The notes: a model not told the origin generated them from the sequence alone. 64,000 nt of DNA from [Clostridium] clostridioforme AGR2157 (GCF_000424325.1 NZ_AUJR01000004.1:62001-126000); one strand, 5' to 3'; shown: positions 15,407 to 22,572, numbered from the stretch's first letter. Made by a program: numbers and translations.

Positions 15407-16594
15407 ATGTCTGCACGTCTGGTTTATCTCAGACTTGAGTTGAAACGAGCATGTAAAAAGCTTCCCCACATCTTTGCAGGGGCAATCGTGCTGTTACTTT
15501 TAGCGGGTACGATTGCCCTTTTGTCAGCCAGGATGCTGTATGGGGAGACATCGGCAGGGAGGATTACCGTAGGGGTAGTGCTTCCTGAAGGTGATGCTGT
15601 GGCGAAGAAGGCGCTGGCCATGGTCAGTTCGCTGGAAAGCGTCAAGAGCATCTGCGATTTTGAATATATGAATAAAGAAGATTGCCTGGATAAGCTGAAA
15701 GCAGGGAAATTGTACGCGGTGATGGAGGTGCCGGAGGGTTTTGTGCAGGACATTATGAACGGAACCAATACTCCGGTGAAAATTTTGCTGCCCAGGGGAG
15801 CTGGTCTGGAAAGCCGCATCTTCAAAGAACTGACCGATGCAGGCGCCTCTACTCTGGGAGCCGGCCAGGCGGGAATCTATGCGGGGGACGAACTGCTGTC
15901 CATTTATGGCATGGCGGATTCGGTGAGCGGACTGGAGGCGGACCTGAACCGGATTTACATGGGTTACAGTTTGCCGCGTATGGATTACTTTAAGAATGTA
16001 AGGGTCAGCGCCACCGGTGATGTGGATACGATTCACTTTTACGGCATCAGCACGGCTGTGCTGTTCCTGCTGCTCTGCGCCATTCCGGTGTCAGCCTATC
16101 TTGCCTCAGGCTCTGTGTCCATGAAGCGGAAGCTGGCCCTTATAGGAGTGGGGAAAGGGACTCTGATTGCGGCCAGGATTTTAGGAGTGGGGATGCTGTT
16201 TCTGGCGGTGGCCCTGTGTACGGCCCTGGGAGCGTCTTTCACGGGACTGATAGAATTAAACCTGCCTGGGCTGGCAGCCCTGGTGATGGTCTGCCTGGGG
16301 GCGGCGTCCATGGTGGTATTCCTCTATCAGGCGGCCGGAAGCCTTATGGGCGGCGTCATGCTGCTGTTTCTGGCGGTGACTGCCATGCACTTTGTGTCGG
16401 GAGGATTTCTTCCTCTGGTATTCCTGCCTACCGCATTCCGGGCTGCGGCGCCGTTTCTGCCCGCCTATGTGCTGATGGAGGGAATGAAGCTGGTGGTCAC
16501 GTCGTCCTTTAGCCTGGCAGTATTCATGAAGCTGGCAGTCCTGTCCATGACCGGGTTTCTGCTCAGCGTGGGAGTGGAGGTGGTCAGGGAATGA
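15407..16594 (+). CDS. ABC-2 type exporter permease
   Basis: A 395-aa membrane protein with one N-terminal span (FAGAIVLLLLAGTIALL, residues about 23-40), a large outer loop of about 175 residues, then five to six C-terminal spans from about residue 208. This 1 + 5 arrangement is that of ABC-2 permeases of the YhgE/drug-exporter type. It overlaps the next permease by four bases (ATGA), so both are made together, presumably as a heterodimer driven by the ATPase at 12754. Confidence 0.82.
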   Translation: MSARLVYLRLELKRACKKLPHIFAGAIVLLLLAGTIALLSARMLYGETSAGRITVGVVLPEGDAVAKKALAMVSSLESVKSICDFEYMNKEDCLDKLKAGKLYAVMEVPEGFVQDIMNGTNTPVKILLPRGAGLESRIFKELTDAGASTLGAGQAGIYAGDELLSIYGMADSVSGLEADLNRIYMGYSLPRMDYFKNVRVSATGDVDTIHFYGISTAVLFLLLCAIPVSAYLASGSVSMKRKLALIGVGKGTLIAARILGVGMLFLAVALCTALGASFTGLIELNLPGLAALVMVCLGAASMVVFLYQAAGSLMGGVMLLFLAVTAMHFVSGGFLPLVFLPTAFRAAAPFLPAYVLMEGMKLVVTSSFSLAVFMKLAVLSMTGFLLSVGVEVVRE

Positions 16595-17691
16595 AGCGGG
16601 TCGCTATGTGGTTTTTTCTGTCATGCAAACGTTATATGAGAAAAGGATCCTTTCTGTTCATCCTCCTGCTCCTTCCCATCGGGGTGCTGGCAGCCGGCCA
16701 GGCCCAGAAAAAGGGAAGCCAGGGCATGAACATAGCCATCAGTGTGGAGGAGAGCGGGGAGAACACGCTGGGCGATGCCCTGGCGGACAGCCTTGTGAAC
16801 CGGCCGAGAGGAGAGGATGCGGGAATGTTCCGCTTCTATCTGTGCCGTGACGAGGAAGAGGTAAAGGCAGAGGTGGCAAGCCGGCGGGCGGAATGCGGAT
16901 ATGTGGTATATGCCGGACTGGAGGAGAAGCTGGATGCCAAATCCTATAAGCGTTCCATCGGCGTATATTCGGCGCCGTCCACCGTGGCCGCGGCCCTTTC
17001 CACGGAGACCGTGTTTGCCGCCCTTATGAAGATATACGATGGGGAATTGCTGGCGGATTATGTGAATGAAAATGAATTGTTCGACCCGGTGGGAACAGCA
17101 GGCAGCGAAGCCAGGGAGGAAGCAGCCGCACAGGCGGAGGAGCTTTACGCAAAATGGCTGGAGGGCGGTTCCACCTTCCGGTTCCGGTACCAGTTCCAGG
17201 GCCGGGAGGGAGAGGACAGGGACTTTGCCGGCAGCCAGACAGATGTCTTTCCGGTCAGGGGCCTGGTGGCTGTTTACGTGTTCATCACCGGGCTGTATGG
17301 GGCTGTGGTCATGTGCGGCGACGAGGAGGGGGGATTGTTCCTTCCTCTTTCATACGGATACAGAATACCCTGCCGTGTGGCCTCCATGGCGGCTCCTGCC
17401 GTCATGGTCAGCGTATCAGGTCTGCTGGCCTTGTGGGCGGGAGGCGTGATGACATCCCTGCCAAGAGAGGCCGTGGTCATGGCCGGTTACTGCTGTGTTG
17501 TCATAGCGTCGGCCTGGATTCTGCGCCTGGTGTGCCGCAGGCCCCAGGTCCTCTGCTGCATTATACCCTTCCTGGTCATCGGAAGCCTTGTATTCTGTCC
17601 TGTTTTTGTGGATGCAGGGAGGTTCTTTCCGGGATTGGACCAGGTGGGCAGGCTGTTTCCGCCGTGGTATTATCTGCAGGTGTTCAGGTGA
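16591..17691 (+). CDS. ABC-2 type exporter permease, second subunit
   Basis: A 366-aa membrane protein of the same layout as its neighbour: one N-terminal span (FLFILLLLPIGVLAA, residues about 17-31), a large outer region with many acidic residues, and about four or five spans from residue about 225. The two permeases share design but little sequence, so a heteromeric channel is likely. The last helix segment is short (VFCPVFVDAGRFFPG), making it a little smaller than its partner. Last gene of the operon. Confidence 0.75.
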   Translation: MKRVAMWFFLSCKRYMRKGSFLFILLLLPIGVLAAGQAQKKGSQGMNIAISVEESGENTLGDALADSLVNRPRGEDAGMFRFYLCRDEEEVKAEVASRRAECGYVVYAGLEEKLDAKSYKRSIGVYSAPSTVAAALSTETVFAALMKIYDGELLADYVNENELFDPVGTAGSEAREEAAAQAEELYAKWLEGGSTFRFRYQFQGREGEDRDFAGSQTDVFPVRGLVAVYVFITGLYGAVVMCGDEEGGLFLPLSYGYRIPCRVASMAAPAVMVSVSGLLALWAGGVMTSLPREAVVMAGYCCVVIASAWILRLVCRRPQVLCCIIPFLVIGSLVFCPVFVDAGRFFPGLDQVGRLFPPWYYLQVFR

Positions 17692-17751
17692 TTTGGTAAT
17701 TGAACCGGCTTCAGCAGCCGGCATGGTGCGCCCCGGAATAAGTGACATAAC

Positions 17752-17790
17752 GTAAAAAAACAGGAATCTCCATAATGGAAATTCCTGTTT
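17752..17790 (-). terminator. Terminator of tRNA-Leu(CAG), possibly bidirectional
   Basis: On the minus strand AACAGGAATTTCC pairs with GGAGATTCCTGTT around a short AT loop and runs into seven Ts. On the plus strand the same stem is followed by only four Ts, so it may also slow transcription leaving the ABC operon. Confidence 0.85.
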
Positions 17791-17796
17791 TCTGCC

Positions 17797-17880
17797 TGCA
17801 GAAGATGGGAGTCGAACCCACAAGGTATTACTACCACACGGACCTGAACCGTGCGCGTCTGCCAATTCCGCCACTTCTGC
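17797..17880 (-). tRNA. tRNA-Leu, anticodon CAG
   Basis: The minus strand folds as a class II tRNA: acceptor GCAGAAG/CTTCTGC with discriminator A, D-loop AATTGGCAGAC, anticodon stem CACGG/CCGTG with loop TTCAGGT (anticodon CAG), long variable arm TGGTAGTAATACC, and T-loop GGTTCGACTCC. The CCA end is not encoded. It reads CUG leucine codons. Confidence 0.96.
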
Positions 17881-17921
17881 ATTTTGTTTTGTGCTGTTGC
17901 TTTGTTCAAGCAACGAAGGTT

Positions 17922-17950
17922 ATTATAAATGAGTAACAGCGATTTGTCAA
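17922..17950 (-). promoter_or_regulatory. Consensus promoter of tRNA-Leu(CAG)
   Basis: On the minus strand TTGACA (17950-17945), a 17-base spacer and TATAAT (17927-17922): an exact sigma-A consensus, 42 bases from the tRNA 5' end. Confidence 0.9.
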
Positions 17951-17996
17951 TATTTTTTTAAAAGAAAAATAAATTAAAAAAATTTGTTAAAAATGG

Positions 17997-18025
17997 TTGC
18001 CAAGTTGGAAAATCTATGCTATACT
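17997..18025 (+). promoter_or_regulatory. Promoter of tRNA-Leu(AAG)
   Basis: TTGCCA at 17997-18002 and TATACT at 18020-18025 with a 17-base spacer, 12 bases before the tRNA begins. It is back to back with the promoter of the other tRNA-Leu. Confidence 0.82.
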
Positions 18026-18037
18026 ACCATTCGTGTT

Positions 18038-18121
18038 GCGGGAGTGCTGGAATTGGCAGACAGGCAAGACTAAGGATCTTGTGGGTGTATGCTCGTGTGG
18101 GTTCAAGTCCCATCTCCCGCA
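18038..18121 (+). tRNA. tRNA-Leu, anticodon AAG
   Basis: Acceptor GCGGGAG/CTCCCGC with discriminator A, D-loop AATTGGCAGAC, anticodon stem CAAGA/TCTTG with loop CTAAGGA (anticodon AAG), long variable arm, T-loop GGTTCAAGTCC. It reads CUU. An A at the wobble position is uncommon in bacteria and would normally be deaminated to inosine by TadA. CCA is not encoded. Confidence 0.93.
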
Positions 18122-18131
18122 CTGAATCATG

Positions 18132-18180
18132 ATAATCCGAACCCGGTTCCAATAGGGGACGGCTTCGGATTTCTAATTTA
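18132..18180 (+). terminator. Terminator after tRNA-Leu(AAG)
   Basis: AATCCGAA pairs with TTCGGATT across an inner CGGTTCC/GGACGG helix; T/A-rich sequence follows. This hairpin marks the last host sequence before the mobile element. Confidence 0.7.
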
Positions 18181-18197
18181 TTTTTAGTGTAAAGCAA

Positions 18198-18234
18198 AAG
18201 CGGCGGTATCGTGAGTGATACCGCCGCTTTTGTT
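18198..18234 (-). terminator. Terminator at the left end of the mobile element
   Basis: AAAAGCGGCGGTATC and GATACCGCCGCTTTT form a perfect 15-bp stem with a seven-base loop; A and T runs flank both sides, so it can stop transcription in either direction. It directly follows the 56-aa minus-strand gene. Confidence 0.9.
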
Positions 18235-18403
18235 ATACATTTCTTTCTATGTCTGTTTCTCCTGTCCTTCGCGCTTTCCATTCCTCAAACTCTTTTTTAC
18301 CCTCCGAACTTTCAAAGAATTTTTGGATTTCAGGAAGTAAACACCGGGCGAGGGCTTCTATTTCGCGTTGTGGGATATTTGTGTCCGGCTGCTTTTTTTC
18401 CAT
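18233..18403 (-). CDS. 56-aa mobile-element protein of unknown function
   Basis: A short ORF encoding MEKKQPDTNIPQREIEALAR, then a segment CLLPEIQKFFESSEGKKEF and a basic tail ending DIERNV. A GAGAAAGG ribosome site lies about seven bases before the ATG. It is predicted helical and charged, with no cysteine motif or membrane span. It follows the relaxase gene by about 75 bp on the same strand and ends at the element's left terminator. Small proteins of this look are frequent beside relaxases in Firmicute mobile elements; no function is known to me. Confidence 0.75.
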   Translation of the reverse strand: MEKKQPDTNIPQREIEALARCLLPEIQKFFESSEGKKEFEEWKARRTGETDIERNV

Positions 18404-18477
18404 AAATCGCCTTTCTCAATATTTAGTTTTCAATGTACAATGCCGCCATACAGCGGTGTGAAATTTAAAACATATCA

Positions 18478-19422
18478 TTACCTGTCCTTTGTAGAATGGC
18501 GTTGTTCCGACCGTACCTGTTCCAATATTTCCGGGGGAATCCGCTCTAAAAGCCGTTGCATATTGTATAAATCACTTTCCAGCTTTGCCTTTTCCATCGT
18601 ATTTTTTATCTTTCCGGCTTCGCTGGCTTTGGCTCTTGTTTCTAATTTTTTATTTTCTTCCAGCAGGTCATTGATAGTAACCCTGTACTTTTTAAGCTGG
18701 CCGCTGAAATTCTCCATCTGCGGAAACCATTTTTTCAGCATAGAGAGGGCTTCTTCCTTTTTCTTTCCAGCGTTCATCACATTGATTCCGTCCAACGTCT
18801 TTTCAATGGCCGCCGCCTGTTTGGATAATGACACAGCCTGTTTAAACAGCCGGGTAGGGATATGTTTTCGGCCTGTCTGCCGGGAGCTTTCCCCTCGTTC
18901 CAAGTCAGGAAACGCTTTAACCATACAGGCGTGAAAATCGTCCTGCCATCTTGACAGGCTGGCTCTGTTTCCTAAAATTTCTTTCGCACATAAGCGGTTA
19001 TTTTTCGTCAGCGGCACAAAAGTCAAGTGCATATGGGGTGTCCGCTCGTCCATGTGAACAACCGCCGATACGACATTTTCCCGGCCAACGCGCTGGATAA
19101 GGAAGTCAGCCGCCCGCTGAAAAAAGGCTTCTGTCTGCTCCCGTGTCTTTCCCTTGAAAAATTCCGGGCTGGCCGTTATCAGCGTATCGACAAACCGGGT
19201 ACTGTCCTTGCGTGTTCTGCACCCGGCCCGCTCTATCCGGCTCTGGATAAAATGATAATACCGCCCCTCCGGCTTGACAATATGGAAATTGTACTTGCTT
19301 TTAGACATATCAATGTCGGGATTGCTGGCGTACTTCTCTTTCTGTCTTTCGTGGTGGGCTTCCAGTGGGCGCGCCGGATTGCCCTTGTGCTTTTCAAACC
19401 GTAAAATGGCATATTGCGGCAA
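18478..19422 (-). CDS. MobV-family relaxase (plasmid mobilization protein)
   Basis: A 314-aa relaxase. Residues 122-132 give VHMDERTPHMH, the HxDE...PHxH metal-binding motif of MobV (Pre/Mob) relaxases; residues about 40-60 match the N-terminal conserved block. From about residue 190 the protein is a long charged coiled coil. The start is a TTG at 19422, nine bases after GGAGG; an ATG there is out of frame. It nicks oriT and pilots the single strand to a recipient using a helper conjugation system. At 314 aa it is shorter than most MobV proteins but both catalytic blocks are complete. Confidence 0.92.
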   Translation of the reverse strand: MPQYAILRFEKHKGNPARPLEAHHERQKEKYASNPDIDMSKSKYNFHIVKPEGRYYHFIQSRIERAGCRTRKDSTRFVDTLITASPEFFKGKTREQTEAFFQRAADFLIQRVGRENVVSAVVHMDERTPHMHLTFVPLTKNNRLCAKEILGNRASLSRWQDDFHACMVKAFPDLERGESSRQTGRKHIPTRLFKQAVSLSKQAAAIEKTLDGINVMNAGKKKEEALSMLKKWFPQMENFSGQLKKYRVTINDLLEENKKLETRAKASEAGKIKNTMEKAKLESDLYNMQRLLERIPPEILEQVRSEQRHSTKDR

Positions 19423-19464
19423 TCTGTCAATCCTCCTTCCTGCGGACGGTTAGAGGCATATTTT

Positions 19465-19499
19465 CCGGGGAAAAGGTACTAACATACCACTTCCCCCGG
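19465..19499. other. Candidate oriT inverted repeat upstream of the relaxase
   Basis: CCGGGGAA...GGTA and TACC...TTCCCCCGG form nested inverted repeats with CTAACA at the centre, 43 bases upstream of the relaxase start. MobV origins usually lie immediately 5' of the mob gene and centre on such an imperfect palindrome; the minus strand here reads AGTGGTATGTTAGTACC, roughly comparable to the MobV nic region. Not proven. Confidence 0.45.
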
Positions 19500-19542
19500 A
19501 ACGCCGCCCGCAACTCCTTAAAGAATAAGGCTTTACAAGGCC

Positions 19543-19938
19543 CTATTTGTCCGCCCGGCCCCTCCGTTTCCTGTCGCTGGCATTCTTCTGTTCCCGATGT
19601 ACCTTTGCGGCACAGAGGCCGCAGTATTTAGCCCGGTTGGAGTGGGGAACAAAAGCCGCACCGCATTTTGCGCACCGCTTTACATTATCACGGCTAAAAA
19701 TTTCTGCCTCTAATGCTTTATCCTGCGGCAAGACTGCCCGCCGGAACCATGTACAGCATACGGAATAGGAAATTGTCTGCGGGCATGTACAAGCATCTCC
19801 ATCGTCCAACAAAAGACAATGGCCGCTTTCATAGTTACAGCAGGTATTACGTATCAGCGCATTGGCCCGTTTTCTCTGCGCCGCCGTCATACGCGGCAGA
19901 GAGCCGCCCGGCCCGCGCTCGATTGGTTGTAATTTCAT
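19543..19938 (-). CDS. Cysteine-rich VLP domain protein
   Basis: A 131-aa protein starting MKLQPIERGPGGSLPRMTAA, with GGAGG nine bases before the ATG; a longer frame from 19962 lacks a ribosome site. It has ten or more cysteines, including NTCCNYESGHCLLLDDGDAC and a C-terminal zinc-ribbon CAKCGAAFVPHSNRAKYCGLC. This is the Cys-rich VLP family, small zinc-binding proteins encoded in Firmicute mobile elements beside relaxases. It lies 120 bp upstream of mobV on the same strand, so it probably shares its transcript. Function unknown, perhaps DNA binding at transfer. Confidence 0.85.
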   Translation of the reverse strand: MKLQPIERGPGGSLPRMTAAQRKRANALIRNTCCNYESGHCLLLDDGDACTCPQTISYSVCCTWFRRAVLPQDKALEAEIFSRDNVKRCAKCGAAFVPHSNRAKYCGLCAAKVHREQKNASDRKRRGRADK

Positions 19939-20067
19939 ATAATCAATCCTCCGCTTTGGCAATTTTTATCATGTTTCGCTTCTTTTCCGTTCTTCCCGAA
20001 AGCTGTTCCTGCCCCCTTTCCGTAAATATGGTAGAATTAAAAAATCATAAGAATGGGGGTGGGGGAA

Positions 20068-20880
20068 ATGGCGTTGACTATACAGGAACGGCTAAAGGAT
20101 TTGCGGGTGGAACATGGGCTGACGCTGGAACAGCTTGCAGAGGAGGTGAACCTGTCTAAATCTGCTTTAGGCAGCTATGAGGCTGACGATTTTAAGGATA
20201 TAAGCCACTATGCCCTGATTAAATTGGCAAAGTTTTATGGCGTTACCGCTGACTACCTGCTAGGTCTGACCGAAACAAGAAGCCACTCAAACGCTGATTT
20301 TGCAGAACTTCGTTTGAGCGACAATATGATTGATTTGCTGAAAAGCGGGCGGATTGATACAGCCCTACTCTGTGAATTAGCGACGCATAAGGATTTTGTA
20401 AAGCTGTTGGCTGATATTGAAATATACGTGAATGGTATCGCCGCTTCCCAAATCCAGAATTTGAATACATGGGTAGACGTAGTGCGGGCTGAAATCATGG
20501 AGAAGTACCAACCGGGAGAACATGATAAGACGGCCCACCTGTTGAACGCAATCCATATACAGGAGGGCGAATATTTCAGCCAGCGCGTGCATAATGATAT
20601 TGATTGTATCATGGAGGATATAAAGGAAGCCCATCGGGGACGAAATGAAAGCGTTTCGGAAATTTCTGCCGCCGCTGAACTCAAGAAAAGTCTGGACGAG
20701 ATAGCAGACTTCAAGGGGAGCCGCCTGGAACAATTAATCATGTTATTTTGTAAGCAGACGAAATTAAAATACAGCCGCTTGACAGAGGAAGAAAAGCAAT
20801 GGCTGACCAGAATTGCGCAGAAATCTGAACTTCTGAAAACCGCTATCCCACAAAGAGGGAAAAAGAAATTATCAGATTAG
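20068..20880 (+). CDS. XRE-family transcriptional regulator with C-terminal domain
   Basis: A 270-aa protein. Residues about 3-65 form an XRE helix-turn-helix (LKDLRVEHGLTLEQLAEEVN, then LSKSALGSYE). The C-terminal 200 residues are helical with no motif I recognise. The G-rich tract GGGGGTGGGGG ends two bases before ATG 20068; the upstream ATG 20053 has no ribosome site. Divergent from the Cys-rich VLP/relaxase pair, it is a good candidate to control transfer genes. It ends in a long shared terminator. Confidence 0.82.
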   Translation: MALTIQERLKDLRVEHGLTLEQLAEEVNLSKSALGSYEADDFKDISHYALIKLAKFYGVTADYLLGLTETRSHSNADFAELRLSDNMIDLLKSGRIDTALLCELATHKDFVKLLADIEIYVNGIAASQIQNLNTWVDVVRAEIMEKYQPGEHDKTAHLLNAIHIQEGEYFSQRVHNDIDCIMEDIKEAHRGRNESVSEISAAAELKKSLDEIADFKGSRLEQLIMLFCKQTKLKYSRLTEEEKQWLTRIAQKSELLKTAIPQRGKKKLSD

Positions 20881-20928
20881 CAACAAAGGCAAAAGCTGAT
20901 GTCTGCCGTAGATATTACCATACAGAAA

Positions 20929-20971
20929 GAAGAAGGCCACTCAAACGGAAATGCTTTGAGTGGCCTTCTTC
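20929..20971. terminator. 17-bp bidirectional terminator
   Basis: GAAGAAGGCCACTCAAA pairs perfectly with TTTGAGTGGCCTTCTTC around a nine-base loop between two convergent genes. Very stable; the flanks give CTT on the plus strand and a pyrimidine run on the minus strand. Confidence 0.88.
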
Positions 20972-20979
20972 TTACTGTA

Positions 20980-21240
20980 TTATTGATTACTTTTGTTCTG
21001 GATATCAATTAGAACATCAGAACTGACTTTGAGAACTTCACAGATTCCTTTCAGCTCTATATCAGTCACAAACCGCTGATAATTCTCGATTCGTGTAATG
21101 ACATTCTTATCAAGATTATATCCGGCTAATTGTAATTTATGAGCCAAGTCTCTTTGAGATAGCGAAAAGTGCTTGCGTAACTCAACAAGTTGTGAACCTA
21201 TAAGATTTTTTTGTCCATCTTTAGAAAGTATCTTTGCCAT
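20980..21240 (-). CDS. Small XRE-type HTH regulator A
   Basis: An 86-aa helix-turn-helix protein: QLVELRKHFSLSQRDLAHKL, then NLDKNVITRIENYQRFVTD. It is nearly all DNA-binding domain. It is a clear paralogue of the HTH protein at 21629-21889 (shared LSQRDLA, LDKNVITRIE/MDKNVITRIE and YVTDLELKAL/FVTDIELKGI). It is divergent from the 102-aa gene at 21357 and probably represses both through the motif TTGTATCACTTTT and its inverted copy in between. Confidence 0.85.
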   Translation of the reverse strand: MAKILSKDGQKNLIGSQLVELRKHFSLSQRDLAHKLQLAGYNLDKNVITRIENYQRFVTDIELKGICEVLKVSSDVLIDIQNKSNQ

Positions 21241-21269
21241 CTAATTCCCTCCCTCTGTCAATAAAAAGT

Positions 21270-21344
21270 TTGTATCACTTTTTGCACCAACCCTATTGAT
21301 TTTATATCAGGATTGGAATATAATCGGTTGTAAAAGTGAGACAA
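21270..21344. promoter_or_regulatory. Divergent operator pair of HTH module A
   Basis: TTGTATCACTTTT at 21270-21282 and, inverted, AAAAGTGAGACAA at 21332-21344: a 12-of-13 match on opposite strands. The second copy belongs to a 22-bp sequence (21323-21344) found again exactly at 21951-21972. TATAAT at 21320-21325 (reading TATAATCGG) looks like the -10 of the plus gene, so the operator would cover its transcription start. Confidence 0.6.
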
Positions 21345-21356
21345 GGGAGGAATAAC

Positions 21357-21665
21357 ATGATTAAAGGTAGTGAAGAATTTAAAGAAATGATTTACAATTT
21401 AATGATTGGGGCGTTTGATTTAGAGCATTATCCAATCGAAGAAAGCCAATATGTTGCAAATGAATATGAGGAAGGAGAATTTTGTAGCAAAGCATATGAA
21501 GAAGTTTATAATGCCAACTGCCGCATTTGTGAACGCCTGGGCGTTGATATTGATGAGGACAAAGACGTGGAACTTATCATCAATAACTTATTAGATATTG
21601 GTAAATATTTATCAATGAAGATGTATGACTATGGTGTTTTCTTTTCTTCTCCGTCAATCAAATAA
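21357..21665 (+). CDS. 102-aa acidic protein of HTH module A
   Basis: Encodes MIKGSEEFKEMIYNLMIGAF and a run rich in Glu/Asp, including a possible CRICERLGVDIDEDKDVE segment; ends in SSPSIK. The GGGAGG ribosome site sits six bases before the ATG. AT-rich, acidic, soluble; no family that I can name. Its partner is the divergent HTH regulator A, and its 3' end overlaps the convergent HTH gene B by 37 bp. A toxin, antitoxin or anti-repressor role is possible but not shown. Confidence 0.7.
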   Translation: MIKGSEEFKEMIYNLMIGAFDLEHYPIEESQYVANEYEEGEFCSKAYEEVYNANCRICERLGVDIDEDKDVELIINNLLDIGKYLSMKMYDYGVFFSSPSIK

Positions 21666-21889
21666 GCATAGCTGACATGAAATAATTCTGATAATGCTTT
21701 CAGTTCTAAATCTGTGACATATCTTTTATTGGTTTCGATACGGGTAATAACATTTTTATCCATATCAGTACCAGATAACTGTAATGCACGGGCTAAATCT
21801 CGTTGTGACAGCCCATTCAATTCTCTAAGTTCTTTCAAGCGTGAACTGATTAGATTTTTTTCGCCTGTTTTGGTTCGTGGCTTTGGCAT
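21629..21889 (-). CDS. Small XRE-type HTH regulator B
   Basis: An 86-aa XRE protein, paralogue of regulator A, with RLKELRELNGLSQRDLARAL and MDKNVITRIETNKRYVTDLE. Its 3' end overlaps the 102-aa plus-strand gene by 37 bp (tail to tail). Divergent from the SymE-like gene at 22033; the exact 22-bp repeat at 21951-21972 stands between them. The pair A/B suggests duplication of a regulator-plus-partner module, the partners being different. Confidence 0.85.
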   Translation of the reverse strand: MPKPRTKTGEKNLISSRLKELRELNGLSQRDLARALQLSGTDMDKNVITRIETNKRYVTDLELKALSELFHVSYAYLIDGEEKKTP

Positions 21890-21950
21890 ATGATATCCCC
21901 ACCTTCTGTATCATAATATGCACTTTAGTTTATCCCAAAACTGACGGCTT

Positions 21951-21972
21951 ATCGGTTGTAAAAGTGAGACAA
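21951..21972. repeat. Second copy of the 22-bp operator-like repeat
   Basis: An exact repeat of 21323-21344, beginning ATCGGTTGTAAAAG and ending TGAGACAA. In each case it is upstream of a plus-strand gene and downstream, in the divergent sense, of an XRE gene. Most likely a binding site for the HTH proteins; it could also reflect the recent duplication. Confidence 0.85.
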
Positions 21973-22032
21973 CAATAAAAGAGAAATACAAATGTAGCGC
22001 ATTTAACTATCTATTGACAAGGAGGGGTACTA

Positions 22033-22233
22033 CTGTATAAAAAGCTAAAAGTTTATGAAGGCCGCCAGAGGAATTATAAATCTGTTCCTAAAATCATTTT
22101 ATCCGGCCAATGGTTGGAGGCTATCGGTTTTTCAATCGGTAATCAGATTGAGGTAGAATATTCCGATGATAAGATAATTGTTACCAAAGTCACAGAGGTA
22201 GAAGAAAACACAAATGGGAAGTGCAAGGGATAA
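22033..22233 (+). CDS. SymE-like toxin-family protein with non-standard start
   Basis: A 66-aa frame: LYKKLKVYEGRQRNYKSVP, then KIILSGQWLEAIGFSIGNQI and EVEYSDDKIIVTKV. This matches the SymE/AbrB-like fold family (KIxLxGxWLxxxGFxxGxxIxV). A good AAGGAGGGG ribosome site at 22019-22027 is followed, five bases later, by CTG at 22033; no ATG, GTG or TTG exists in frame at the start, and a stop lies at 22015-22017. Either a CTG start is used or the start codon was damaged. SymE of E. coli is an RNA-targeting toxin controlled by an antisense RNA; its counterparts here are uncharacterised. Confidence 0.68.
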   Translation: MYKKLKVYEGRQRNYKSVPKIILSGQWLEAIGFSIGNQIEVEYSDDKIIVTKVTEVEENTNGKCKG

Positions 22234-22254
22234 AAAACTGTAAATGCTGTGTGA

Positions 22255-22560
22255 CTTGCTTTAAGTAAATAGCAAAAGCAGGTGAGTCAGTCAACGGTCA
22301 AGATAAACGGCACTAACGCGCCGCCGTTGACAGTCTCACCTGCCTTTGCTAGTGGGTAATCAAGGGGAAAAGCCTTAAAGTGGCTTTCCCCCACCTTTAT
22401 TCTGAAAAAAGTGTTTTCAAATAGATTGATTGGCGGACAATCACAGTCTGGGATTGTCTGTCTTGTCAACCGTTTTGCAGAACAGCCAGGATCGGTCAAG
22501 GCCGGGCGAAAGCCCGTTCATTTTAGCCTTGACGTTTCCTGGCTGTTCTGCTATGTTTTA
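22255..22560. other. Noncoding block of four successive hairpins
   Basis: Four inverted repeats follow each other: about 22270-22350 (AGCAAAAGCAGGTGAG against CTCACCTGCCTTTGCT, continuing into CAACGG/CCGTTG), 22361-22390 (GGGGAAAAGCC/GGCTTTCCCC), 22437-22460 (GACAATC/GATTGTC) and 22478-22553 (GCAGAACAGCCAGGA against TCCTGGCTGTTCTGC, with inner GTCAAGGC/GCCTTGAC and GGGC/GCCC). No plausible protein gene. Such arrays are typical of single-strand replication or transfer origins; a structured RNA is the alternative. Confidence 0.6.
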
Positions 22561-22572
22561 GGTGTGATTACA

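Noticed and set aside
18024-18281. Minus-strand frame over tRNA-Leu(AAG)
   Set aside because: It crosses the tRNA gene and the element terminator; clearly not coding.
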